DNA of 11,312 nucleotides from Rhodospirillales bacterium (GTDB lineage: Bacteria > Pseudomonadota > Alphaproteobacteria > CACIAM-22H2), in assembly GCA_016195145.1 (NCBI GenBank), contig JACQAF010000073.1, positions 1-11,312 on the forward strand, written 5' to 3'. Below, piece by piece: positions 1 to 7,214 of this stretch. The first letter of the stretch is position 1. Each line of letters begins with the position of its first letter. Both the position numbers and the translations under genes were made by a program. Below the pieces are notes generated by a model. The model saw nothing but the letters and a program-made list of their open reading frames with translations. It made no database searches and was not told the origin of the DNA.

Positions 1-276
1 GCCTCGCTCGACATCTGGTTCATGGTTGTGTTCGGCGTCATCGGTTACGTCTTTAACAAGCTCGAATACCCGTTGCCGCCGCTCGTGTTAGCGCTCGTGC
101 TTGGCGACATGGCCGAGAACGCCTTCCGCCAGTCGATGCTGCTATCGCAGGGCAGCCTGACGATTTTCTGGTCCAATTCGCTGGTCGCGTCGATTTTCAC
201 GCTCGGCCTGATCCTGCTTTTCTGGCCGCTGATTTCGTGGCTGCTCGGCCGGGTTCGGAGGGCGGCGCAGGCTTAG
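1..276 (+). CDS. tctA: TctA permease of tripartite tricarboxylate transporter, 3' end only
   Basis: This is the last 91 residues of a large membrane permease; the reading frame is open from the first base, so the gene starts outside the window. The piece holds a hydrophobic segment (IWFMVVFGVIGYVF), the loop KLEYPLPPLVLALVLGDMAE, a polar stretch with NAFRQSMLLSQGS, and a final hydrophobic helix ending in a short basic tail (GRVRRAAQA). The pattern of a PLPPLVLALVLGD segment followed by E-x-x-FRQS(M/L) is the recognised C-terminus of the TctA family, which forms the main transmembrane channel of solute-binding-protein-dependent secondary carriers. TctC and TctB genes follow on the same strand, which supports the call. 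The usual order is C-B-A, whereas here TctA comes first. The substrate cannot be read from this fragment. Confidence 0.9.
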   Translation, partial: ASLDIWFMVVFGVIGYVFNKLEYPLPPLVLALVLGDMAENAFRQSMLLSQGSLTIFWSNSLVASIFTLGLILLFWPLISWLLGRVRRAAQA

Positions 277-416
277 GCGCCCTTGGGTGTGGCGGCGATT
301 TTGGGGGCGGCGCTGGACGCGTCGTATCGAGGAAGGATAGGCTTGTCGGTGAACGGAGCAGAAGGGGGATGAAAGTCGGGATCGAGACAAATACTCACGA
401 TCTAGGGAGGTGAATC
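277..416 (+). other. Intergenic spacer between tctA and tctC, with tctC ribosome binding site
   Basis: These 140 bases hold no convincing gene and no strong hairpin. The only clear signal is AGGGAGGTGA at about 404-413, an excellent Shine-Dalgarno sequence 6-7 nt before the ATG at 417. It suggests strong translation of the abundant binding protein. The spacer is long enough for a separate tctC promoter, but I cannot point to a convincing -35/-10 pair. Confidence 0.6.
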
Positions 417-1451
417 ATGTCGGTTGATGTCTTCAAATCACTTAAATCTGCACCGGTCGGCGTTGCCGTCGGCGCGGTTCTGGCGATGGGCGCCATGGCA
501 GGCGCGCCCGTCATGGCGCAAGGGTGGCAGCCGACCAAGGCGGTGACCTTCGTCGTGCCGGCGGGCACCGGCGGCGGCGCTGACCAGATGTCGCGCATGA
601 TCCAGGGCATCGTCACCAAATACAATCTGATGCCGCAACCGCTGGTCGTGATCAATAAATCGGGCGGCGCGGGGGCCGAAGGCTTCCTTGACGTCAAGGA
701 AAGCAAGAGCGATCCGCACAAGATCATCATCACGCTGTCGAACCTGTTCACCACGCCGCTTGCGACCGGCGTGCCGTTCAACTGGAAAGACCTGACGCCG
801 GTGGCCATGCTGGCGCTCGATCAGTTCGTGCTATGGGTAAACGCCGATACGCCTTACAAGACGGCGAAAGACTACATTAGCGCCGTCAAGGCGGGCGGGC
901 CCAACAAGTTCAAGATGGGCGGTACCGGCTCGAAGCAGGAAGATCAGATCATCACCGTTGCAGTCGACAAGATCGCTGGCACCAAATTCACTTACGTCCC
1001 CTATAAGGGCGGCGGCGAGGTGGCGGTGCAGCTCGTCGGCAAGCACGTCGACTCGACGGTCAACAACCCGATCGAGGCAGTGGCCCAGTGGCGGGCCGGC
1101 GCGCTACGGCCGCTCTGCGTCTTCGACGACCAGCGCATGCCGTACAAGGACAAGATCGCCGGCTCGATGTCGTGGAACGACATCCCGACCTGCAAGGAAT
1201 CGGGGCTCGATATCGATTATCTGATGCTGCGCGGCATCTTTATGCCGGCCGGGGTAAGCCAGAACCAGGTCAATTACTATGTCGAGCTGTTCAAGAAGGT
1301 GCGCGAAACGCCGGAGTGGAAGAAGTTCATGGAAGACGGCGCTTTCAATACCTCGTTCATGGCGGGAGCCGAGTATCGCGCTTGGGTCGAGAAAGCCGAG
1401 AAGACGCATATCGACCTGATGCGGGAAGCGGGCTTTCTGGCCAAGAAATAG
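417..1451 (+). CDS. tctC: TctC/Bug-family periplasmic solute-binding protein
   Basis: A 344-residue extracytoplasmic binding receptor that captures a small carboxylate in the periplasm and hands it to the TctA/TctB membrane pair. The N-terminus is a signal peptide: a lysine at 7 and 10, a hydrophobic Ala/Val/Gly/Met core at about 13-31, and a likely cleavage after VMA (residue 34), before the mature QGWQPTKAVTFVVP. The first mature strand and the PAGTGGGADQMSRMI loop are the typical Bug ligand-binding start. VVINKSGGAGAEGF, MGGTGSKQEDQ and YVPYKGGGEVAVQLVGKHVD follow in the family order, and the length is normal. The ATG at 417 is favoured by the strong AGGGAGG ribosome site. Bug receptors as a family bind tricarboxylates, dicarboxylates, aromatic acids or amino-acid derivatives; the ligand here cannot be deduced. 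Confidence 0.93.
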   Translation: MSVDVFKSLKSAPVGVAVGAVLAMGAMAGAPVMAQGWQPTKAVTFVVPAGTGGGADQMSRMIQGIVTKYNLMPQPLVVINKSGGAGAEGFLDVKESKSDPHKIIITLSNLFTTPLATGVPFNWKDLTPVAMLALDQFVLWVNADTPYKTAKDYISAVKAGGPNKFKMGGTGSKQEDQIITVAVDKIAGTKFTYVPYKGGGEVAVQLVGKHVDSTVNNPIEAVAQWRAGALRPLCVFDDQRMPYKDKIAGSMSWNDIPTCKESGLDIDYLMLRGIFMPAGVSQNQVNYYVELFKKVRETPEWKKFMEDGAFNTSFMAGAEYRAWVEKAEKTHIDLMREAGFLAKK

Positions 1452-1473
1452 GGCATCTGTCTAGGTGCGGTCG

Positions 1474-1501
1474 GGCGGGGGCGGCATGCGCCGCCCCCGT
1501 C
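1474..1501 (+). terminator. GC-rich hairpin between tctC and tctB
   Basis: GGGGGCGGC at 1477-1485 pairs perfectly with GCCGCCCCC at 1490-1498 around the tetraloop ATGC. The stem extends outward by C1476-G1499, a G-T wobble and G1474-C1501, giving 12 pairs. No T-run follows, so it is more likely a partial terminator or a 3' mRNA stabiliser. Such hairpins behind binding-protein genes typically raise the receptor-to-permease ratio. That role is inferred. Confidence 0.6.
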
Positions 1502-1526
1502 GTGACGGGCGCAAGGGGAAACGGCG

Positions 1527-2039
1527 ATGCAGGATAAGAACGAATCGGGCGGCGTTGAGTTGGTGTCGGTTCGCACGATGGAAATTGTCGTCGCGCTGAT
1601 CCTGATCGGAATCGGGACGACGGTGATGGCCGACAGCATCCGGGTCGGCGCGGACTGGATCGATCCCGACGGTCCTGCAGCGGGTTATTTTCCGTTTTAT
1701 ATCGGCCTGCTTCTGTCCGGCGCGAGCGCGGTGACCCTGATTCGCGCTATCTTCGGCAAGCGCGCGGATTCCGAGCCGTTCGTCGAAACGAACGCCTTCA
1801 AGCAGGTGTTGCTCGTTCTCATCCCGCTTTCCGTCTATGTCGGTGCGGTGATGCTGATCGGCATCTATGTAGCGTCGTTCGTCTATATCGGCGCGTTCAT
1901 GCGCTATTTCGGCAAGTATGGCTGGCTGAAGACGGCGATCGTTTCGTTCTCGGTCGTCATCATCCTGTTCATGATGTTCGAGGTCTGGTTCCTCGTACCG
2001 CTGCCCAAGGGGCCGGTCGAAGACTTTTTCGGGTATTAG
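1527..2039 (+). CDS. tctB: TctB small membrane subunit of tripartite tricarboxylate transporter
   Basis: A 170-residue integral membrane protein, the small permease subunit that accompanies TctA in tripartite tricarboxylate transporters. Four to five hydrophobic segments are visible at about residues 18-36, 53-76, 93-112, 113-127 and 136-158. The stretch DWIDPDGPAAGYFPFYIGL (about 43-61), in which a periplasmic loop leads into GYFP(F/Y), and the C-terminal PLPKGPVEDFFGY are hallmark TctB sequences. The ATG at 1527 has AAGGGGA at 1513-1519 at good spacing and lies just after the tctC-tctB hairpin. It is the last gene of the transporter operon and is followed by a strong hairpin at 2060-2089. 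Its exact mechanistic role is not well defined in the family. Confidence 0.92.
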   Translation: MQDKNESGGVELVSVRTMEIVVALILIGIGTTVMADSIRVGADWIDPDGPAAGYFPFYIGLLLSGASAVTLIRAIFGKRADSEPFVETNAFKQVLLVLIPLSVYVGAVMLIGIYVASFVYIGAFMRYFGKYGWLKTAIVSFSVVIILFMMFEVWFLVPLPKGPVEDFFGY

Positions 2040-2059
2040 CCGGCTTCCATCGTAACCGA

Positions 2060-2089
2060 ACCCGGTTTGCCGCCGCCGGCGAACCGGGT
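2060..2089 (+). terminator. Strong hairpin ending the tct operon
   Basis: ACCCGGTT (2060-2067) pairs with AACCGGGT (2082-2089). After one T-G wobble, GCCG (2069-2072) pairs with CGGC (2077-2080) around the tetraloop CCGC. This gives an almost perfect 13-pair stem 20 nt after the tctB stop codon. No T-tract follows (GGCAGGCAG), so it is either a non-canonical intrinsic terminator or a 3' end protector. Confidence 0.55.
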
Positions 2090-2206
2090 GGCAGGCAGTA
2101 CATCAGAAATCGGTGGTATACAATATATCTAATATTCAGCGAACAACGTAATGCCAGTCTGGAACATCGCTGCGCCGCGTAACATCTCCTGTTTAGGTTT
2201 GAAATA
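2090..2206 (+). promoter_or_regulatory. Probable promoter region of the formate dehydrogenase operon
   Basis: This spacer separates the tct hairpin from the formate dehydrogenase genes and becomes AT-rich at about 2112-2137. It contains the palindrome GTATAC (2116-2121), a -10-like TACAAT (2119-2124), and an inverted repeat AATAT-N5-ATATT (2122-2136). No good -35 box is seen, so the promoter is a guess from position and composition. The downstream gene has only a weak AGG (2195-2197), nine bases before its ATG. Confidence 0.3.
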
Positions 2207-3856
2207 ATGGCCGAATCGTCCCACCAAGCTCGCAAACACAACCACCCCGGGGCCGGGCGGCGGCGGAGCGTGCCGTTCACCAAGGGCCGGCAGGTCGATT
2301 CGGCGGCGCGCGACGCGGTCAAGGCCCTGCTTGGTGACCGGCCGCGCCGGCGGGATCTCCTGATCGAATATCTGCATCTGATCCAGGACCGTTACCATCA
2401 CCTCTCGGCGGCGCATCTGGCGGCGCTGGCCGAGGAGATGCGCCTGTCGCTTGCCGAGGTCTACGAGGTCGCCTCGTTTTACGCCCATTTCGACATCGTC
2501 AAGGAAGACGAAACGCCGCCGCCGGCGATCACCGTCCGGGTCTGCGACAGCCTGACCTGCGAATTGTCCGGCGGCCAGAAGCTGCTCGCCGATCTGGCGG
2601 CCCAGCTCGGCGCCAAGGCGCGCGTGATCCGCGCGCCATGCATGGGCGCCTGTGACAAGGCGCCGGCCTGCGCCGTCGGCCATCGCGAGGTGGCGCATGC
2701 CGATCCGGCGCGCGTCGCCGCCGCGATCGCCGACAGCCATGTCGACACCGCGGCGATGCCGGGTAAAGACTATGCGGCCTATATCGCGGCCGGCGGCTAC
2801 GGCCTGCTGCGCGCCTGCCTCGATGGCGAGCGTACGCCCGAGGCGATGATCGCCGCGCTCGACGGCGCGAACCTGCGCGGTCTCGGCGGGGCCGGATTTC
2901 CGACTGGGCGCAAATGGGGGATCGTGCGCAAGGAACCCGCGCCGCGCCTGATGGCGGTCAACGCCGACGAGGGCGAGCCGGGCACGTTCAAGGACCGCCA
3001 TTATCTCGAAACCGATCCGCACCGGTTTCTCGAAGGCATGCTGATCGCCGCCTGGGTGGTCGAGGCGACCGATGTCTATATCTACCTGCGCGACGAATAC
3101 CCGCAATCGCGCCAGATTCTCCATCTGCGCCGCGGCGCCGGCGCCTATATCTGCGGCGAAGAATCGGCGATGATCGAATCGATCGAGGGCAAGCGCGGCC
3201 TGCCGCGCCACCGCCCGCCTTATGTCGCGCAAATCGGCCTGTTCGGTCGCCCGACCCTCGTCCAGAATGTCGAGACGCTGTACTGGGTGCGCGACATCGT
3301 CGAGAAAGGCCCCGAATGGTTCGCCGGCCACGGCCGGCGCGGGCGCAAGGGCCTGCGCTCGTTCTCGGTCTCGGGCCGGGTGAAGGAACCGGGCGTCAAG
3401 CTCGCTCCGGCCGGCGTCACGGCGCGCGAGCTGATCGACGAATTCTGCGGTGGCATGGCCGACGGCCACCGCTTCAAGGGCTATCTGCCCGGCGGCGCGT
3501 CGGGCGGCATTTTGCCGGCGTCGATGGCGGATCTGCCGCTCGATTTCGGCACGCTCGAGGAGCATGGCTGCTTCGTCGGCTCGCACGCGGTCGTCGTGCT
3601 TTCGGACCGGGACAATATGCGCGAGGTGGCGCTCAACTTGATGCGCTTCTTCGAGGACGAAAGCTGCGGCCAGTGCACGCCCTGCCGCGTCGGCACCGAA
3701 AAGGCGGTGGCGCTTCTTTCTCGCCCGCGCTGGGACGCGGCGCTGATCGGCGAGCTGTCGCAGACGATGACCGATGCGTCGATCTGCGGCCTCGGCCAGG
3801 CCGCCGCCAATCCGGTCAAGTCGGTGCTGAAGCATTTCCGCGAGGACGTGTCATGA
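2207..3856 (+). CDS. fdh1B: NAD-dependent formate dehydrogenase, fused gamma-beta (NuoE-NuoF) subunit
   Basis: A 549-residue diaphorase subunit that passes electrons from the catalytic subunit to NAD+ through FMN and iron-sulfur clusters. Residues 30-180 are NuoE-like, with a thioredoxin-type [2Fe-2S] site at C113, C118, C145 and C149. Residues 185-549 are NuoF-like: a glycine-rich FMN/NADH loop GLGGAGFPTGRKW (225-237), NADEGEPGTFKDR (252-264), RGAGAYICGEESA (309-321), and the [4Fe-4S] ligands C487, C490, C493 and C527. The fusion matches the beta subunit of the Methylorubrum extorquens FDH1 type rather than the split FdsG/FdsB type. The segment between YLRDEYPQSRQIL (to 305) and LRRGAGAY (from 307) is about 20-26 residues shorter than in NuoF/FdsB relatives. 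The stop codon overlaps the next start (ATGA), so the two genes are translationally coupled. Confidence 0.93.
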   Translation: MAESSHQARKHNHPGAGRRRSVPFTKGRQVDSAARDAVKALLGDRPRRRDLLIEYLHLIQDRYHHLSAAHLAALAEEMRLSLAEVYEVASFYAHFDIVKEDETPPPAITVRVCDSLTCELSGGQKLLADLAAQLGAKARVIRAPCMGACDKAPACAVGHREVAHADPARVAAAIADSHVDTAAMPGKDYAAYIAAGGYGLLRACLDGERTPEAMIAALDGANLRGLGGAGFPTGRKWGIVRKEPAPRLMAVNADEGEPGTFKDRHYLETDPHRFLEGMLIAAWVVEATDVYIYLRDEYPQSRQILHLRRGAGAYICGEESAMIESIEGKRGLPRHRPPYVAQIGLFGRPTLVQNVETLYWVRDIVEKGPEWFAGHGRRGRKGLRSFSVSGRVKEPGVKLAPAGVTARELIDEFCGGMADGHRFKGYLPGGASGGILPASMADLPLDFGTLEEHGCFVGSHAVVVLSDRDNMREVALNLMRFFEDESCGQCTPCRVGTEKAVALLSRPRWDAALIGELSQTMTDASICGLGQAAANPVKSVLKHFREDVS

Positions 3857-6618
3857 GCGATATCGTGCGTTTCACGCTCGACGGCGAAGAGGTCGAGGCC
3901 CGCGCCGGCGAGACGATATGGCAGGTCGCCAATCGCCGCAGGATCGAGATCCCGCATCTCTGCTACACGCCGGCGCCGGGCTATCGCGCCGATGGCAATT
4001 GCCGCGCCTGCATGGTCGAGGTGGAGGGCGAACGCGTGCTCGCCGCCTCGTGCATCCGCAGGCCCGCGCCGGGCATGAAGGTGAAGACGGCCAGCGAACG
4101 CGCCAAAGCCTCGCGCAAGATGGTGTTCGAGCTGCTGGTTGCCGACCAGCCGGCGCGCGAGCGCGCCCACGATCCCGATTCGCGCCTGTGGCGCTGGGCC
4201 GAGCATATCGGCGCCGAGGACAGCCGCTTCGAGCGGCGTGCATCGTCCGCCCCGGACTCGAGCCACACGGCGATGCGGGTCAATCTCGACGCTTGCATTC
4301 ACTGCAATCTGTGCGTCCGCGCCTGCCGCGAAGTGCAGGTGAACGACGTCATCGGCATGGCCGGACGCGGCCATCAGGCGAGGATCGTCTTCGATTTCGA
4401 CGATCCGATGGGCAAGAGCACCTGCGTCGCCTGCGGCGAATGCGTCCAGGCCTGCCCGACCGGTGCGCTGATGCCAGACACGGTGCTCGACGCGGCCGGC
4501 GCGAAGCAGGCCGAGGCCGACCGCCAGGTCGACAGCGTCTGCCCCTATTGCGGCGTCGGCTGCCAGCTCACCTACCACATCAAGGACGACAAGCTGCTTT
4601 ATGTCGACGGGCGCGACGGCCCGGCGAACGAGAACCGGCTCTGCGTGAAGGGCCGATTCGGCTTCGATTACGTCCATCATGCGCATCGCCTGACCGTGCC
4701 GCTGATCCGCAAGCCGGGTGTGGGCAAATCCGCCGGGGGCGACGTCGATCCGGCCAATCCGTGGACGCATTTCCGCAAGGCGACATGGGAAGAGGCGCTG
4801 GCGCTCGCGGCAAGCGGCCTCAAGCGCATCCGCGACCGGCACGGCGGCGGCGCGCTCGCCGGCTTCGGCTCGGCCAAGGGTTCGAACGAGGAAGCCTATA
4901 TGTTCCAGAAGCTGGTGCGTACCGGCTTCGGCACCAACAACGTCGATCATTGCACGCGGCTGTGCCACGCCTCGTCGGTCGCGGCGCTGATGGAAGGCAT
5001 CGGCTCGGGCGCGGTGACGGCGCCGTTCACCGCCTGCAAGGACGCCGACGTGATCATCGTCATCGGCGCCAACCCGACCGAGAATCACCCGGTCGCCGCC
5101 ACCTTCTTCAAGCAGGCGGTGAAGCGCGGCGCGAAACTGATCGTCATGGACCCGCGCGGTCAGGCGCTGAAACGCCACGCCGTGTACATGCTGCAGTTCA
5201 AGCCGAACAAGGACGTGGCGCTGCTCAACGCGCTGATGAACGTCATCGTCGCTGAAAACCTTTACGACCAGCAATATGTCCAAGCCCATACCGAGAATTT
5301 CGCGGCGCTCAAGGAGCATGTCCGCGACTTCACGCCCGAGAAAATGGAGGCGGTGTGCGGCATCGGCGCCGGGACGATCCGCGAAGTGGCGCGGCTCTAC
5401 GCGCGCGCCGAGGCGGGAATCATCTTCTGGGGCATGGGTATTTCGCAAAGCGTCCACGGCACCGACAATGCGCGCTGCCTGATCGCGCTCGCCCTGATGA
5501 CCGGCCAGGTCGGTCGGCCCGGCACCGGTCTTCATCCCCTGCGCGGCCAGAACAACGTGCAGGGCGCGTCGGACGCCGGCCTGATCCCGATGGTCTTCCC
5601 CGATTACCGTTCGGTCGAGGATGCGGACGTGCGCGCCGAATTCGAGGCGTTCTGGAAGGCCCCGCTCGACCCGAAAAAGGGCCTGACCGTGGTCGAGATC
5701 ATGCAGGCGATCCACGCCGACCGGATCAGGGGTATGTACATCATGGGCGAGAATCCGGCGATGTCGGACCCCGACGCCCATCACGCACGCATGGCGCTGG
5801 CCAAGCTCGACCATCTCGTGGTGCAAGACATCTTCCTGACCGAGACGGCGTTTCACGCCGACGTCATCCTGCCGGCCTCGGCCTGGCCGGAAAAGGACGG
5901 TACGGTGACCAATACCAACCGCCAGGTTCAGCTCGGCCGGCGCGCCCTGCCGCTGCCCGGCGAGGCGCGGCAGGATTGGTGGATCATCCAGGAGCTTGCC
6001 CGGCGTCTCGGCCTCGACTGGAACTATGCCCATCCGCGCGACGTTTTCGCCGAGATGGGCGCGATCATGCCGTCGCTGAAGAACATCACCTGGGCGCGGC
6101 TGGAGCGCGAACACTCGGTGACCTATCCCGCGCCGGCGCCCGACCAGCCGGGGCAGGATATCGTCTTCGGCGACGGGTTCCCGACCGCCAGCGGGCGGGC
6201 GAAGTTCGTGCCGGCGGCGATCATGCCGCCGGGCGAGGAGCCGGATGCGGAATTCCCGATGATCCTCACCACCGGCCGCCAGCTCGAACACTGGCACACC
6301 GGCGCAATGACGCGGCGCGCGAGCGTGCTCGACGATCTCGAGCCCGAAGCGGTCGCCTGCCTGTCGTCGGCCGATATGCGCCGGCTCGGCCTGTCGCCGG
6401 GCGATCCGGTGCGAGTGAGCACGCGGCGCGGGACGATCGAGCTCAAGGCGCGCCTCGATGGCGCGGTGCCGGCCGGGATGGTGTTCATCCCGTTCTGCTA
6501 CGCCGAGGCGGCGGCGAACACGCTGACCAGCCCGCAGCTCGACCCGATCGGCAAGATTCCCGAGTTCAAGTTCTGCGCCGCCAAGGTCGAGAAACCGGCG
6601 AAGGCCGCCGCCGAATAA
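3853..6618 (+). CDS. fdh1A: Formate dehydrogenase catalytic alpha subunit (Mo/W-bis-PGD)
   Basis: A 921-residue cytoplasmic enzyme subunit oxidising formate to CO2; in relatives it also runs in reverse. In order: a NuoG-like [2Fe-2S] site (C37, C50, C53, C67); two ferredoxin [4Fe-4S] sites (C148/151/154/158 and C191/194/197/201); the [4Fe-4S] of the molybdopterin fold (C230, C233, C237, C264, followed by K266); the bis-PGD domain; and a C-terminal dinucleotide-binding domain from about 800. The metal ligand is C371 with H372 in CTRLCHASSV, where E. coli FdhF has selenocysteine; R541 aligns with the formate-binding arginine, before HPLRGQNNVQGASD. No cysteine lies between 68 and 147, so the NuoG-type HxxxCxxCx5C cluster is absent. 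The start is set by GAGGA at 3842-3846 and the 4-nt overlap with fdh1B. Molybdenum or tungsten cannot be told from sequence. Confidence 0.95.
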   Translation: MSDIVRFTLDGEEVEARAGETIWQVANRRRIEIPHLCYTPAPGYRADGNCRACMVEVEGERVLAASCIRRPAPGMKVKTASERAKASRKMVFELLVADQPARERAHDPDSRLWRWAEHIGAEDSRFERRASSAPDSSHTAMRVNLDACIHCNLCVRACREVQVNDVIGMAGRGHQARIVFDFDDPMGKSTCVACGECVQACPTGALMPDTVLDAAGAKQAEADRQVDSVCPYCGVGCQLTYHIKDDKLLYVDGRDGPANENRLCVKGRFGFDYVHHAHRLTVPLIRKPGVGKSAGGDVDPANPWTHFRKATWEEALALAASGLKRIRDRHGGGALAGFGSAKGSNEEAYMFQKLVRTGFGTNNVDHCTRLCHASSVAALMEGIGSGAVTAPFTACKDADVIIVIGANPTENHPVAATFFKQAVKRGAKLIVMDPRGQALKRHAVYMLQFKPNKDVALLNALMNVIVAENLYDQQYVQAHTENFAALKEHVRDFTPEKMEAVCGIGAGTIREVARLYARAEAGIIFWGMGISQSVHGTDNARCLIALALMTGQVGRPGTGLHPLRGQNNVQGASDAGLIPMVFPDYRSVEDADVRAEFEAFWKAPLDPKKGLTVVEIMQAIHADRIRGMYIMGENPAMSDPDAHHARMALAKLDHLVVQDIFLTETAFHADVILPASAWPEKDGTVTNTNRQVQLGRRALPLPGEARQDWWIIQELARRLGLDWNYAHPRDVFAEMGAIMPSLKNITWARLEREHSVTYPAPAPDQPGQDIVFGDGFPTASGRAKFVPAAIMPPGEEPDAEFPMILTTGRQLEHWHTGAMTRRASVLDDLEPEAVACLSSADMRRLGLSPGDPVRVSTRRGTIELKARLDGAVPAGMVFIPFCYAEAAANTLTSPQLDPIGKIPEFKFCAAKVEKPAKAAAE

Positions 6619-6621
6619 CGA

Positions 6622-7119
6622 TCAGCGCGCCGGCGGATGGCCGTGGCCGCCCTGGGCGGCCGGCGGGTCGCGCCGCACCGGCACCTGGACGGTAATCTCG
6701 CCGGCCTTCGCGAAGCGAAGCGTGAGCGGAAAAGTTTCGCCCGCGCGCAACGGGGCGGCGAGGCCGATCAGCATCACGTGTCCGCCGCCGGCCTGCAGTG
6801 CGGCCTCGCCACCAGCCGGAATCGTCACATCGGCAAGTGCCCGCATGCGCATCATCTGGCCCTCCATCTCGTGCCCATGCAGCTCGACCGTCGCGGCGAC
6901 GGGCGAGGCCACGCCGATCAGGCGATCGGCCGCCTCGCCGCGATTGCGGATCGCGAGATAGGCCGCGCCGGTTTTGGCGGCCGGCGGCGTCGCGCGCGCC
7001 CAGACGGACTGGATTTCAAGCGCGCCGAGGCGCACGCTGTCTTCTGCCTTCGAGGACGCCGCCGAGGCGAGCAGGATGCCGGCTGCCGCGATGGCAAATG
7101 TGAACGAACCGATTCGCAT
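6622..7119 (-). CDS. PCu(A)C-family periplasmic copper chaperone
   Basis: A 165-residue secreted copper-binding protein. A signal peptide is clear (MRIGSFTFAIAAAGILLASA, likely cleaved after SSKA at about 25). The mature part is one PCu(A)C domain beginning at LEIQSVWARATPP and GAAYLAIRN. The Cu(I) site has the exact family spacing: H81, ten residues, M92, twenty-one residues, H114-x-M116. A short histidine-containing tail (GGHGHPPAR) may add metal affinity. Members of this family deliver copper to the CuA/CuB sites of cytochrome c oxidase, usually with a Sco protein, in the periplasm; no sco or oxidase gene is in view. The ATG at 7119 is preceded on its strand by GGAG at good spacing. It converges on fdh1A with only three bases between the two stop codons. 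An upstream in-frame extension exists but is rejected because the signal peptide begins here. Confidence 0.92.
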   Translation of the reverse strand: MRIGSFTFAIAAAGILLASAASSKAEDSVRLGALEIQSVWARATPPAAKTGAAYLAIRNRGEAADRLIGVASPVAATVELHGHEMEGQMMRMRALADVTIPAGGEAALQAGGGHVMLIGLAAPLRAGETFPLTLRFAKAGEITVQVPVRRDPPAAQGGHGHPPAR

Positions 7120-7214
7120 GATCGCCGCTCCGCCGTAAGACCGATGGCGGCAACCTAGCGAATCCGCGCGCGCCATGCGATGACGCATAGCGTCGCAGGC
7201 GAAAGCGCCGGAAA
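7120..7214 (-). other. Spacer between small hypothetical gene and copper chaperone gene
   Basis: This 95-nt gap holds the ribosome binding site of the copper chaperone gene next to position 7119. It also holds an imperfect hairpin at 7176-7197, whose ends TGCGA/TCGCA pair and whose centre can alternatively form GACGC-ATA-GCGTC. It could attenuate transcription between the two genes or serve as an operator. Nothing decides between these. Confidence 0.3.

Noticed and set aside
2914..3852. In-frame upstream extension of the formate dehydrogenase alpha subunit
   Set aside because: The extension lies inside fdh1B in another frame and reads as Arg-rich noise. The start at 3853 has a ribosome site and the classic ATGA overlap.
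4963..4968. Possible selenocysteine at the formate dehydrogenase active site
   Set aside because: The codon at the FdhF Sec140 position is TGC (C371) with CAC (H372) next, so the enzyme is of the cysteine type.
3481..6297. A 938-codon open frame on the minus strand, and a 568-codon one at 2129-3835, antisense to the formate dehydrogenase genes
   Set aside because: Both are antisense shadows produced by high-GC codon use. Their translations are Arg/His/Ala-rich without domain features, while the plus-strand frames carry complete cluster ligands and catalytic residues.
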